Shown: in pieces, positions 32,678 through 39,859 of the stretch
Layout: each line of letters begins with the position of its first letter
How positions within the stretch are numbered: position 1 is the first letter of the stretch
Assembly: GCA_937868025.1 (NCBI GenBank)
Contig: CALMLJ010000526.1
Coordinates: forward strand, 1-40,214
Source: an uncultured Acidimicrobiaceae bacterium
GTDB lineage: Bacteria > Actinomycetota > Acidimicrobiia > Acidimicrobiales > Microtrichaceae
DNA length: 40,214 nt
Direction of reading: 5' to 3'
Translations under genes and position numbers: made by a program
Notes under the pieces: model-generated
Told to the model about the DNA's origin: nothing
The model's database searches: none
What the model saw: only the letters and a program-made list of their open reading frames with translations

Positions 32678-34027
32678 ATGAGTCCAGACGAGCTGATGGA
32701 GGTCGCCGAGCGAGTGCTCGCGATGGCCGCGCCGGAAGAACAGGTGGAGGTCGTCGCGGCGCACTCCCGCGACACCGAAGTGCGGGCCTACGACGGCGAG
32801 ATCGAAGCGTTCACCTCCGCCGAGTCCGCTGGATTCGGGGTTCGGGTGATTCGTGGGCATCGGCAGGGGTTCGCATACGCCGGCACCCTCGACGCGGACG
32901 TCGTGGCCGAAACCCTCGGCGAGGCCCGTGACAATGCGGCGTTCTCGACGGTGGACGAGTTCACCGGTCTCGTCGAGCCCGACGGGGTCGCCGAGGTCAC
33001 GCTGCACCTCTACGACGAGGCGCTCGCCGGCCTGGGCCCGGATCGGAAGATCGAGCTCGCGCTGGAGCTCGAACGGCTCGTCTGCGCCGGCGATCCCCGC
33101 ATCCTCGGCGTGGAGATGGCCGAGTACGCGGACTCCATCGAGACCGCCGTGATCGCGTCCACCACCGGCATCCGCTCGATCAGCCGCGAGACCGGCTGCT
33201 CGCTCGCTGCCTACAGCCTCGCCGGAGTCGACGACGACGTGACGACCGGGTTCGGCTTCAGCGTCGGTCGAGGCCTCGACGACCTCGATCTGGAGGACAC
33301 CGCGCGGCAGGCCGTCGAGCGGGCCGTTCGAATGCTGGGCGCCGGTCGGGCTCCCAGCCGCCGACTCACCGTGGTGTTCGACCCCTGGGTGACAGCCCAG
33401 TTCCTCTCGATCGTCGGTGAGTCGTTCTCCGGTTCCGAGGTGTTGAAGGGGCGTTCGTTCCTCGCCGACCGTGTCGGAGCGTCCATCGCCCCGCCGACCG
33501 TGACGCTCGTCGACGACCCCACCGACGGCCGCTGGCCCTCTGCCACCCCCTCCGACGCAGAAGGTCTCGCCACGCGCCGCAACGTGCTCATCGACGCCGG
33601 CGTGGTCAGCGGCTTCGTGCACGACGGGTACTCCGCGCGTGCGCTCGGCGCACGCTCGACGGGTTCGGCCGTTCGGCACGGCTTCAAGTCGACGCCGGGA
33701 GCAGGCACCCAGTCGATCTCGTTGCTTGCGGGTGACCACGACCCGGCGTCGATCCTCGCCGCCGTCGGCGACGGCATCTACATCTCCGATGTGCAGGGTC
33801 TCCACTCCGGCGTCAATCCCGTGTCGGGCGACTTCTCCACCGGCATCGAGGGCATGGTGATCCGGGGCGGCGAGTTGGCCGAGGCGGTCAAGGAGGTCAC
33901 GATCGCGTCGACCCTCCAGCGGATGATGGCCGACATCTCGATGGTCGGGTCCGACCTCACGGCCATGCCGCTCGACGCGACCGGGGTCACCCTGGCCATC
34001 GCCGACGTCACGTTGTCGGGGAGCTGA
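32678..34027 (+). CDS. TldE/PmbA-family protein 1
   Basis: Predicted partner subunit of TldD, 449 residues. TldE proteins share the TldD fold but usually lack the HExxxH zinc site, and none is seen here. Family features are VRAYDGEIEAFTSAESAGFGVRVIRGHRQGFAYAG near the N-terminus, LVDDPTDGRWPSATPSDAEGLATRRNVLIDAG, and a C-terminal GLHSGVNPVSGDFSTGIEGMVIRGGEL. A CAGGCT box lies 7 nt before the ATG and there is no Shine-Dalgarno. A second homologue follows after 4 bp. It probably works with the TldD at 25447. The symbol is left blank because two paralogues exist. Confidence 0.9.
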   Translation: MSPDELMEVAERVLAMAAPEEQVEVVAAHSRDTEVRAYDGEIEAFTSAESAGFGVRVIRGHRQGFAYAGTLDADVVAETLGEARDNAAFSTVDEFTGLVEPDGVAEVTLHLYDEALAGLGPDRKIELALELERLVCAGDPRILGVEMAEYADSIETAVIASTTGIRSISRETGCSLAAYSLAGVDDDVTTGFGFSVGRGLDDLDLEDTARQAVERAVRMLGAGRAPSRRLTVVFDPWVTAQFLSIVGESFSGSEVLKGRSFLADRVGASIAPPTVTLVDDPTDGRWPSATPSDAEGLATRRNVLIDAGVVSGFVHDGYSARALGARSTGSAVRHGFKSTPGAGTQSISLLAGDHDPASILAAVGDGIYISDVQGLHSGVNPVSGDFSTGIEGMVIRGGELAEAVKEVTIASTLQRMMADISMVGSDLTAMPLDATGVTLAIADVTLSGS

Positions 34028-34031
34028 CGCC

Positions 34032-35384
34032 GTGACCGAGACAGGCATCGACCTGCGACAGCTCGCGTCCCGGGTCGCCGGTCAGGCCGCTTCCGGCGAA
34101 CAGATCGACGTGATGGTCGGACACGGCCGGTCGACGTCGGTCAAGGTGTTCGGCGGTGAGGTCGAGTCCTTCACGTCCGCCGAGTCCTATGCCGTGGGCA
34201 TCCGCGTGATCGCCGGCGGTCGGCAGGGCTTCGCGTCGGCGGGGTCGATCGATCCCGACGTGGTCGCGGAGACGCTGGCCGAGGCCCGCGACAACGTGAC
34301 CTTCGGTGAGGTCGACGAGTTCTACGGTCTCGCCGAGCCCGATGGCATCGCTGCGACCGAACACGACCACTGGAACGAGGCCATCCTCGGCATCGACGCC
34401 CAGACCAAGATCGATCTGGCGCTCCGCCTCGAGGCGGACGTGCGGGCGCGGGACCCCCGTATCTCCGGCGTGCGGGTGGCCGCTTGGGGCGATTCCGCCG
34501 GCGAGGTTGCCTACGCCGCCTCCAACGGCATCTCCGTCTACGACCGCGGCACATCGTGCAGCATCGGCATCCAGGCGTTGGCCAACGACAACGGTGAGAC
34601 CCAGACGGGGGCGGCCGGTGACGCCGCCCGCTCGCTCGAGGCGCTCGACGTCGAGCGCGTGATCGCCGACGCGGCCGATCGGGCGACCCGGCTGCTCGGC
34701 GCGACGAAGCCTCCGAGCGGCAAGATCTCGATCCTCCTCGAGCCCCGACTGGCGATGACCCTGCTCGGGATCGTGGCCGACATGGTCGACGGCGAGTCGG
34801 TCTTCAAGGGCCGATCACCCTTTGCCGACCGGGTGGGCGAGCAGATCGCCTCGCCGTTGCTGACCTTCGTCGACGATCCGACGGACTCCCGGTCGATCGC
34901 CGCCACCGCCTACGACGGCGAGGGTCTGGCGTGCCGGCGCAACGTGCTCATCGACGCCGGCAACCTCGGAGCGTTCCTGCACAACTCCTACACCGGGCGC
35001 CGCGCCGGTACGGCGTCGACGGGCTCGGCCCTGCGGGGCTCGCGTTCGCTGCCGGGCGTCGGGGCGCAGGTGCTCGTGATGGAGCCCGGTGCCCGAAGCT
35101 TCGATGAACTGGTCGCATCGGTCGACCACGGGTTGTACGTCAGCGGGTTCAGCGGGCTCCACTCGGGTGTGAACCCCGTGTCGGGCGACTTCTCCGTCGG
35201 CGCCGACGGTCTGATGATCCGCAACGGTGCGATCGCGGAACCGGTGCGGGAGATGACGTTGGCCTCGACGATCCAGCGTCTGCTGCTCGACATCGTCGAG
35301 GTGGGTGGCGACCTCGAATGGCTGTCGTCGGGAGATGCTGCGGCCAGCCTCATCATCGCCGACGTGTCGATGAGCGGCGCCTGA
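34032..35384 (+). CDS. TldE/PmbA-family protein 2
   Basis: Second TldE-like subunit, 450 residues, beginning with a GTG 4 bp after the first. GGGGAG in the end of the preceding gene gives a ribosome site 8 nt upstream, so the two are translated from one message. The motif series is parallel to paralogue 1: VFGGEVESFTSAESYAVGIRVIAGGRQGFASAG, FVDDPTDSRSIAATAYDGEGLACRRNVLIDAG and GLHSGVNPVSGDFSVGADGLMIRNG. No HExxxH is present. The two copies have diverged through most of their length, so this is an old duplication. They may form alternative or mixed complexes with TldD. Confidence 0.9.
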   Translation: MTETGIDLRQLASRVAGQAASGEQIDVMVGHGRSTSVKVFGGEVESFTSAESYAVGIRVIAGGRQGFASAGSIDPDVVAETLAEARDNVTFGEVDEFYGLAEPDGIAATEHDHWNEAILGIDAQTKIDLALRLEADVRARDPRISGVRVAAWGDSAGEVAYAASNGISVYDRGTSCSIGIQALANDNGETQTGAAGDAARSLEALDVERVIADAADRATRLLGATKPPSGKISILLEPRLAMTLLGIVADMVDGESVFKGRSPFADRVGEQIASPLLTFVDDPTDSRSIAATAYDGEGLACRRNVLIDAGNLGAFLHNSYTGRRAGTASTGSALRGSRSLPGVGAQVLVMEPGARSFDELVASVDHGLYVSGFSGLHSGVNPVSGDFSVGADGLMIRNGAIAEPVREMTLASTIQRLLLDIVEVGGDLEWLSSGDAAASLIIADVSMSGA

Positions 35385-35413
35385 CCCATCGGCGTCACCG
35401 TCACCCCGACCCG

Positions 35414-36100
35414 TCACCCGGACCCGGACAACACGACCGTCATCGTCCCCGCGAGCACGGCATCGGCCACGTCGCCGACCTCGCCGAGCGGGACCGCGAT
35501 CGTGGTGGCACCTTCCGTCGCCGCGACGACGAGGCCGTCGTCGACGATCACCTCGGACGCTCCCGACGACCCCAGTCCGAGCAGGGCGACCTGATCGCCG
35601 GGCCGGAGGTCGAGTGCTGCGGAGGTCCGGGGCACGGCGATGGCCTGCCGTCCCGGCGGGATCTGCGCTGCGATCTCCGAGCGCCCACCGGCGGCGAACC
35701 GGCCGGAGGTCAGCACCTCACCGGCGCGAACGTCGGTTCGGAGCCGCCGGTCGTGGGGCGCAGCGGTGAGCGCGTCGGCGGGGACTGCGGAGCGGGGCAC
35801 ATCGCGCAGTTCGACGTCGGCGTCGTCGAGCTGCTCCCCGCCGGCGTGGTCGCCCACCACGACGGCAACCTGAGTGGTCGGCCCGAGCGCGGTCGCTCGC
35901 CGTGCGAGGTCGCGCTCGGCCCGTTCGATCCACACGATCGTGCCGACGGCGAGCACGGCGACGAGCGACCAGTAGGCCGCTGGTGACCGCAGCCGGACGC
36001 GGAGCGGGGTGCGCATCCGGCGACGGCGATGGCGTCGACGACGATGCGACGCAGGGCCAGGTGCAGGGGTCGGTCGGGTGGTGATCGCTCGGGTGCGCAC
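35414..36100 (-). CDS. SAF-domain membrane protein (CpaB/FlgA-like)
   Basis: Predicted single-pass membrane protein of 228 residues. A very basic N-terminus (about 1-40) is followed by one membrane helix (about 43-60), then an extracytoplasmic SAF domain (about 75-140: VAVVVGDHAGGEQLDDADVELRDVPRSAVPADAL ... VRAGEVLT) and a C-terminal beta-rich part. This matches CpaB/RcpC-type pilus assembly or FlgA-like chaperones. No pilus genes are nearby. GTG 36100 has an AGGAAGG ribosome site 9 nt upstream and is preferred; ATG 36016 would remove the basic tail. It lies downstream of map, separated by a hairpin. Confidence 0.75.
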   Translation of the reverse strand: MRTRAITTRPTPAPGPASHRRRRHRRRRMRTPLRVRLRSPAAYWSLVAVLAVGTIVWIERAERDLARRATALGPTTQVAVVVGDHAGGEQLDDADVELRDVPRSAVPADALTAAPHDRRLRTDVRAGEVLTSGRFAAGGRSEIAAQIPPGRQAIAVPRTSAALDLRPGDQVALLGLGSSGASEVIVDDGLVVAATEGATTIAVPLGEVGDVADAVLAGTMTVVLSGSG

Positions 36101-36143
36101 GGGCGCGGGCCTTCCTCACGGCGTCGTGAAGGGGAAGGTCGGG

Positions 36144-36163
36144 GCCGCTCCGGGAGGAGCGGC
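36144..36163 (-). terminator. Perfect 8-bp hairpin after map
   Basis: GCCGCTCC and GGAGCGGC pair around a 4-nt loop, 8 nt after the map stop on the minus strand and before the SAF-domain gene. No T-tract, only a pyrimidine-rich stretch. A likely partial terminator. Confidence 0.5.
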
Positions 36164-36171
36164 GAGCGCAC

Positions 36172-37101
36172 CTACGGTGCGAACAGCTCTTCGGCGGGCG
36201 GCGTACCGTCGGGCAGCGTCAGGATCTCGACGCCGTCGGAGGTGACGAGGAGCGTGTGCTCGAACTGGGCGCATCGCTGGCCCGACAAGGTGACCGCGGT
36301 CCAGTCGTCGTCCCACACGTAGAGGGCGGGACTGCCGATCGTGATCATCGGTTCGATCGTGAAGGTCATGCCCTCCTCGATGACAGTACGGGCACTCGCC
36401 TGGTAGTAGTGGGGAATCTGCAGGCTGGTGTGGAACTGGTCGCCGATGCCGTGTCCGATGAACTCACGAACGACGCCGTAGTTGCCGCCCTTGACGGCCG
36501 CCTCGATGGCGCGGCCGATCTCGTTGATGCGCGAACCCGGGCGAACCGTGGCGATGCCGGCGTGCATCGCCTGGCGGGTGATGCGGATGAGGTCCCTCGA
36601 CGCGTGGTCGACCTCGCCGACCACGAAGGTGGCGTTGGTGTCGCCGTGGACCCCTTCGATGAACGCCGTGACGTCGACGTTCACGACGTCGCCCTCGAGG
36701 AGCTTGCGGCTGTCGGGGATGCCGTGGCAGATGACCTCGTTGACCGAGGTGCAGAGCGACTTGGGGAACCCCCGGTAGTTGAGCGGACTCGGGTAGGCGC
36801 CCCGGGCAATGCAGGCGTCGTGGCCGATCCGGTCGAGTTCGTCGGTCGTGACGCCGGCAGCGACCGCCGTGCCGACCTCGATGAGCACCTCGGCGGCGAC
36901 GCGACCGGCGATCCGCATGTGCTCGATCTCCTCGGGCGTGCGCACGGCGCGGCTGGCGCGCGATGACGGCTCGCCGGTGAGCGCGTACTCGGGGCGGGCG
37001 ATCCCGGCGGGGACGGTGCGCCGAGGGCTCACCATGCCCGGCTTGACGGGCGCCGATGGGGGAGGATCGAGAAGTGCGGTGCGGTGCTTGCGTCGTGCCA
37101 T
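36172..37101 (-). CDS. map: Type I methionine aminopeptidase (Ic form)
   Basis: Cytoplasmic metalloenzyme removing N-terminal Met from nascent proteins, 309 residues. All five metal ligands are in place: Asp143 (NVDVTAF), Asp154 (HGDTNATF), His217 (FIGHGIG), Glu250 (FTIEPM) and Glu281 (QFEHTL); His126 is the catalytic-site histidine. The first 45 residues form a Pro-rich extension (DPPPSAPVKP ... RRTVPAG) like the ribosome-binding extension of mycobacterial MetAP1c. The start lies 12 bp after the FmdB-family gene on the same strand, so it can be read from the CIRCE-controlled promoter; a TAGCCT box 9 nt before the ATG could add its own. Confidence 0.95.
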   Translation of the reverse strand: MARRKHRTALLDPPPSAPVKPGMVSPRRTVPAGIARPEYALTGEPSSRASRAVRTPEEIEHMRIAGRVAAEVLIEVGTAVAAGVTTDELDRIGHDACIARGAYPSPLNYRGFPKSLCTSVNEVICHGIPDSRKLLEGDVVNVDVTAFIEGVHGDTNATFVVGEVDHASRDLIRITRQAMHAGIATVRPGSRINEIGRAIEAAVKGGNYGVVREFIGHGIGDQFHTSLQIPHYYQASARTVIEEGMTFTIEPMITIGSPALYVWDDDWTAVTLSGQRCAQFEHTLLVTSDGVEILTLPDGTPPAEELFAP

Positions 37102-37110
37102 GTGGAGGCC

Positions 37111-37116
37111 AGGCTA
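37111..37116 (-). promoter_or_regulatory. -10-like TAGCCT before map
   Basis: On the minus strand TAGCCT ends 9 nt before the map ATG. Its first three bases are the stop codon of the FmdB-family gene, so the match may be partly coincidental. There is no Shine-Dalgarno for map. Confidence 0.3.
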
Positions 37117-37458
37117 CGTCGAGGACGCCGGCGAGGTGGACGCGGGGGTGGCGGGCGTCGATGACGACGAGCTCGAGTCGCTCGACGAGGAACTGCCCGA
37201 GTCCGACGACGTCGAGGATCCGGAGTCGCTCGACGGGGTCGTCGAGGTGGACGCGCTCGACGACTTCGAGGCCGATCCACCGCCGCGGCTGTCGGTCTTG
37301 TAGAACCCGGAGCCCTTGAAGCTGATGCCGACGGCGCTGAAGACCTTGCGCAGGTCGCCCTGGCAGTTCGGGCACACGGTGAGGGCATCCTCGGAGAAGG
37401 ACTGGTGGATCTCGAACTCGTGACCGCAGTCCTTGCAGCGATAGTCGTAGGTCGGCAT
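37114..37458 (-). CDS. FmdB-family zinc-ribbon protein, Ruc-like redox chaperone candidate
   Basis: Small cytoplasmic protein of 114 residues. The N-terminal FmdB zinc ribbon (1-45) has Cys8, Cys11, Cys29 and Cys32 (YRCKDCGHEF and VCPNC), followed by FSAVGISFKGSGFYKTD, typical of the family. The last 55 residues are a disordered tail of nearly only Ser, Thr and Ala. Mycobacterium tuberculosis Rv0991c (Ruc), a redox-regulated chaperone whose gene is in the HrcA regulon, has the same plan and also lies near galU and moeA. AGGAG lies 9 nt before ATG 37458; a CIRCE element lies just upstream. Orthology to Ruc is a strong inference from architecture, operator and gene order. Confidence 0.88.
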   Translation of the reverse strand: MPTYDYRCKDCGHEFEIHQSFSEDALTVCPNCQGDLRKVFSAVGISFKGSGFYKTDSRGGGSASKSSSASTSTTPSSDSGSSTSSDSGSSSSSDSSSSSSTPATPASTSPASST

Positions 37459-37483
37459 TGCAGTTACTCCTGGAGACGAGGGT

Positions 37484-37512
37484 GTTGGCACTCCCGAGAC
37501 GCGAGTGCCAAC
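37484..37512 (-). promoter_or_regulatory. CIRCE element (HrcA operator)
   Basis: GTTGGCACTC-N9-GAGTGCCAAC is a perfect 10-bp inverted repeat with the 9-bp spacer of CIRCE (consensus TTAGCACTC-N9-GAGTGCTAA); each arm differs from consensus by one base. It lies 26 bp before the FmdB-family start and 143 bp before divergent galU. HrcA bound here would repress the chaperone gene until heat or other protein-folding stress. Confidence 0.9.
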
Positions 37513-37595
37513 GATACTCACGCGGCATCCATTCCGTCACACCGGAACGTCGGAAGAACTCGCCGGAAAGCTCACGATTGCCCACGAATTGGCGA

Positions 37596-37623
37596 TTGAC
37601 ACCCGAGGCCCGTTCTTTACGGT
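37596..37623 (+). promoter_or_regulatory. Sigma-70-type promoter for galU
   Basis: TTGACA (37596-37601) is a perfect -35; TACGGT (37618-37623, TANNNT) is a fair -10 after a 16-bp spacer. The start point would be near 37630, leaving a leader of about 25 nt with GAGGAG. It is 84 bp from the CIRCE element, so HrcA need not affect it. Confidence 0.6.
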
Positions 37624-37655
37624 GGCGACTAAGGTCGCAGTCGAGGAGTTTCCCC

Positions 37656-38546
37656 ATGAGCACGAACCGTGTCGTTCGCAAAGCAGTCATCCCCGCCGCC
37701 GGTCTCGGCACGCGATTCCTTCCGGCCACCAAGGCCCAGCCGAAGGAGATGCTGCCCGTTGTCGACCGTCCGTCGATCCAGTACGTGGTCGAGGAGGCCG
37801 TCGCTGCCGGCATCGACGACATCCTGATCATCACGGGTCGCAACAAGCGCAGCCTCGAGGACCACTTCGATCGCAACTTCGAGCTCGAGTACCACCTCGC
37901 CGAGAAGGGCAAGACCGACGATCTCGCCGACGTGATCGAGCTGGCGGATCTCGCCGACATCCATTACGTCCGCCAGGGTGAGCCGCTGGGCCTCGGCCAC
38001 GCGGTGTCGGTCGCGCGGAAGCACGTGGGCAACAACCCGTTCGTGGTGCTCCTCGGCGACGACATCATGCATCAGCGTTCCCACCTGCTGAAGGACATGA
38101 TCGCCACCTACGAGGAGACCGGCGCATCGACCGTGGCGCTGATGGAGGTCGAGCCCTCGGCGATCAGCGCCTACGGCTGTGCCGCTCCGGAGGATCGTCA
38201 GGGCCCGCTCTGCAACATCGTCGACGTCGTCGAGAAGCCGAAGGCCGAGGACGCGCCGTCGAACCTCGCGATCGTGGGTCGTTACCTGTTCACCCCGGCG
38301 ATCTTCGACGCCATCGAACAGGTGCAGCCCGGTGTCGGCGGCGAGATCCAGCTGACCGACGCGATCGGTCTGCTGCTCAAGGACGAACCGGTCAAGGGTC
38401 AGATCTTCGAAGAGGGTCGCTTCGACATCGGCAACAAGATCGAATACCTGCGGGCCACCGTCGAGCTGGCCCTCGAGCGCGACGATCTCGGGCCGGAGTT
38501 CCGTCACGTGCTCAGCGAGATCATCAAGCGCCACGGCATCGTCTGA
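37656..38546 (+). CDS. galU: UTP-glucose-1-phosphate uridylyltransferase
   Basis: Cytoplasmic nucleotidyltransferase of 296 residues making UDP-glucose for envelope glycans, glycogen-type polymers and trehalose. The N-terminal activation motif GLGTRFLPATKAQPKEMLPVVDRPSIQYVVEEA matches bacterial GalU. Later motifs are GEPLGLGHAV, VLLGDDI (metal/uridine site), VEKPK and GRYLFTPAIF, and GRFDIGNKIEYL holds the usual C-terminal signature. ATG 37656 is fixed by GAGGAG 7 nt upstream; the frame is open further upstream across the promoter and CIRCE region. moeA follows after 35 bp, as in mycobacteria. Confidence 0.96.
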   Translation: MSTNRVVRKAVIPAAGLGTRFLPATKAQPKEMLPVVDRPSIQYVVEEAVAAGIDDILIITGRNKRSLEDHFDRNFELEYHLAEKGKTDDLADVIELADLADIHYVRQGEPLGLGHAVSVARKHVGNNPFVVLLGDDIMHQRSHLLKDMIATYEETGASTVALMEVEPSAISAYGCAAPEDRQGPLCNIVDVVEKPKAEDAPSNLAIVGRYLFTPAIFDAIEQVQPGVGGEIQLTDAIGLLLKDEPVKGQIFEEGRFDIGNKIEYLRATVELALERDDLGPEFRHVLSEIIKRHGIV

Positions 38547-38570
38547 CGTCGAGGCGTAGCGCCGCGGCGT

Positions 38571-38576
38571 AGCGTG
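38571..38576 (+). promoter_or_regulatory. -10-like TAGCGT for leaderless moeA
   Basis: TAGCGT ends 5 nt before the moeA ATG. No Shine-Dalgarno lies between it and the start. The galU-moeA gap is only 35 bp, so read-through is also likely. Confidence 0.4.
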
Positions 38577-38581
38577 GCCGG

Positions 38582-39808
38582 ATGATCAGTCGCGCCGACG
38601 CCCTTCGTCACGTGCTCGAACGCGTGGCGCCCCTATCGCCGGTCGAGGTGGAGGTCGCTTCGGCAGCCGGCCTGGTACTCGCCGAGGACGTCACGGCGTC
38701 GCGTCCGGTCCCGCCGTTCGCCAACACCGCCATGGACGGCATCGCGGTCCGCGCCGCGGACACGCACCACGGAGCGGTCCTGCGGCTCGTCGGTACGGTC
38801 GCCGCCGGCGACAGCGGCGCGATCGAGGTGGGCCGGGGCCAAGCCGTGCGCATCATGACCGGGGCGCCGGTACCCCCCGGCGCCGACGCGGTCGTCATGG
38901 TCGAGCTCTGCACGTTCGAGGGTTCGGCCGCTGACGAGACCGTGACCGTCGCCAGCGACGTGCCCGTCGGAAACCACATCCGTCCGGTCGGTGATGACAT
39001 CGCGGCGGGCTCGGTGGTCCTGTCGGCCGGAAGCCTCATCAGCCCTGGCGCGATCGCATTGCTCCGAACCGTGGGTCGTGGCACCGTACGGGCGCACCCT
39101 CGCCCGAGGGTCGGTGTGATGTCGACGGGTGACGAGCTGGTCGAACCCCCAGCCGAGCTCGGGCCGGGCCAGATCTACGACTCCAACCGCGCCGCCCTGG
39201 TTGCCTTGGTGACCGGTTCGGGCTTCGAGCCGGTCGACCTCGGGCTGATCCCCGACGACGAGCGCGCGATCGAGAGGGCGCTGCGCGACGGCGCTGCTCG
39301 ATGCGACGCCGTGCTGTCGTCGGGCGGTGTGAGCATGGGCGACTTCGATTTCGTGAAGACCGTGCTCGACCGCGTCGGCGACATGGCCTGGATGCAGATC
39401 GCCATCAAGCCGGCCAAGCCGTTCGCGTTCGGCACGATCGACACCGGCGGGCGCTCGGTCCCGGTGTTCGGCCTCCCGGGCAACCCGGTCTCGTCGATGG
39501 TCAGCTTCGAGCTGTTCGCCCGTCCGGGGCTGCGACGCATGGCGGGCCACACCAGCGTCGATCGACCGACGATGACGGTGCTCGCCGGCGAGGACTTCAC
39601 CCGCCGCACTGACGGCAAGACCCACTTCGCCCGTGTGGTGGTGTCCGCCGGCGAGGGCGATCGCTACGTTGCCCGATCCGCCGGCGGACAGGGCTCCCAC
39701 CACCTCGCGGCGATGGCCCACGCCAATGGGCTGGCGGTCATCGAGGACGGCGACGGCGTGGCTGCCGGCGACCTCGTCGACGTGCTGCTGGTCGAACCAC
39801 TCGCCTGA
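38582..39808 (+). CDS. moeA: Molybdopterin molybdenumtransferase MoeA
   Basis: Cytoplasmic enzyme of 408 residues inserting molybdate into adenylylated molybdopterin to form the molybdenum cofactor. The N-terminal part has RPVPPFANTAMDGIAVRAADT, the family hallmark. GQAVRIMTGAPVPPGADAVVMVE and PVGNHIRPVGDDIAAGSVVLSAG follow. The MoeA/MogA fold (about 180-320) includes VGVMSTGDELVEP, GQIYDSNRAAL, SSGGVSMGDFDFVK and FGLPGNPVSSMV. The C-terminal beta domain is complete. moaA follows after 51 bp, giving a cofactor cluster. The gene order galU-moeA is shared with mycobacteria. Confidence 0.96.
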   Translation: MISRADALRHVLERVAPLSPVEVEVASAAGLVLAEDVTASRPVPPFANTAMDGIAVRAADTHHGAVLRLVGTVAAGDSGAIEVGRGQAVRIMTGAPVPPGADAVVMVELCTFEGSAADETVTVASDVPVGNHIRPVGDDIAAGSVVLSAGSLISPGAIALLRTVGRGTVRAHPRPRVGVMSTGDELVEPPAELGPGQIYDSNRAALVALVTGSGFEPVDLGLIPDDERAIERALRDGAARCDAVLSSGGVSMGDFDFVKTVLDRVGDMAWMQIAIKPAKPFAFGTIDTGGRSVPVFGLPGNPVSSMVSFELFARPGLRRMAGHTSVDRPTMTVLAGEDFTRRTDGKTHFARVVVSAGEGDRYVARSAGGQGSHHLAAMAHANGLAVIEDGDGVAAGDLVDVLLVEPLA

Positions 39809-39846
39809 GGTTGTGCCCCCGGTGGGTCGAGGGCCCGGGCGGGCTC

Positions 39847-39852
39847 TACGCT
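39847..39852 (+). promoter_or_regulatory. -10-like TACGCT for leaderless moaA
   Basis: TACGCT ends 7 nt before the ATG at 39860, and no purine-rich ribosome site is present. Confidence 0.45.
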
Positions 39853-39859
39853 TCGATGT

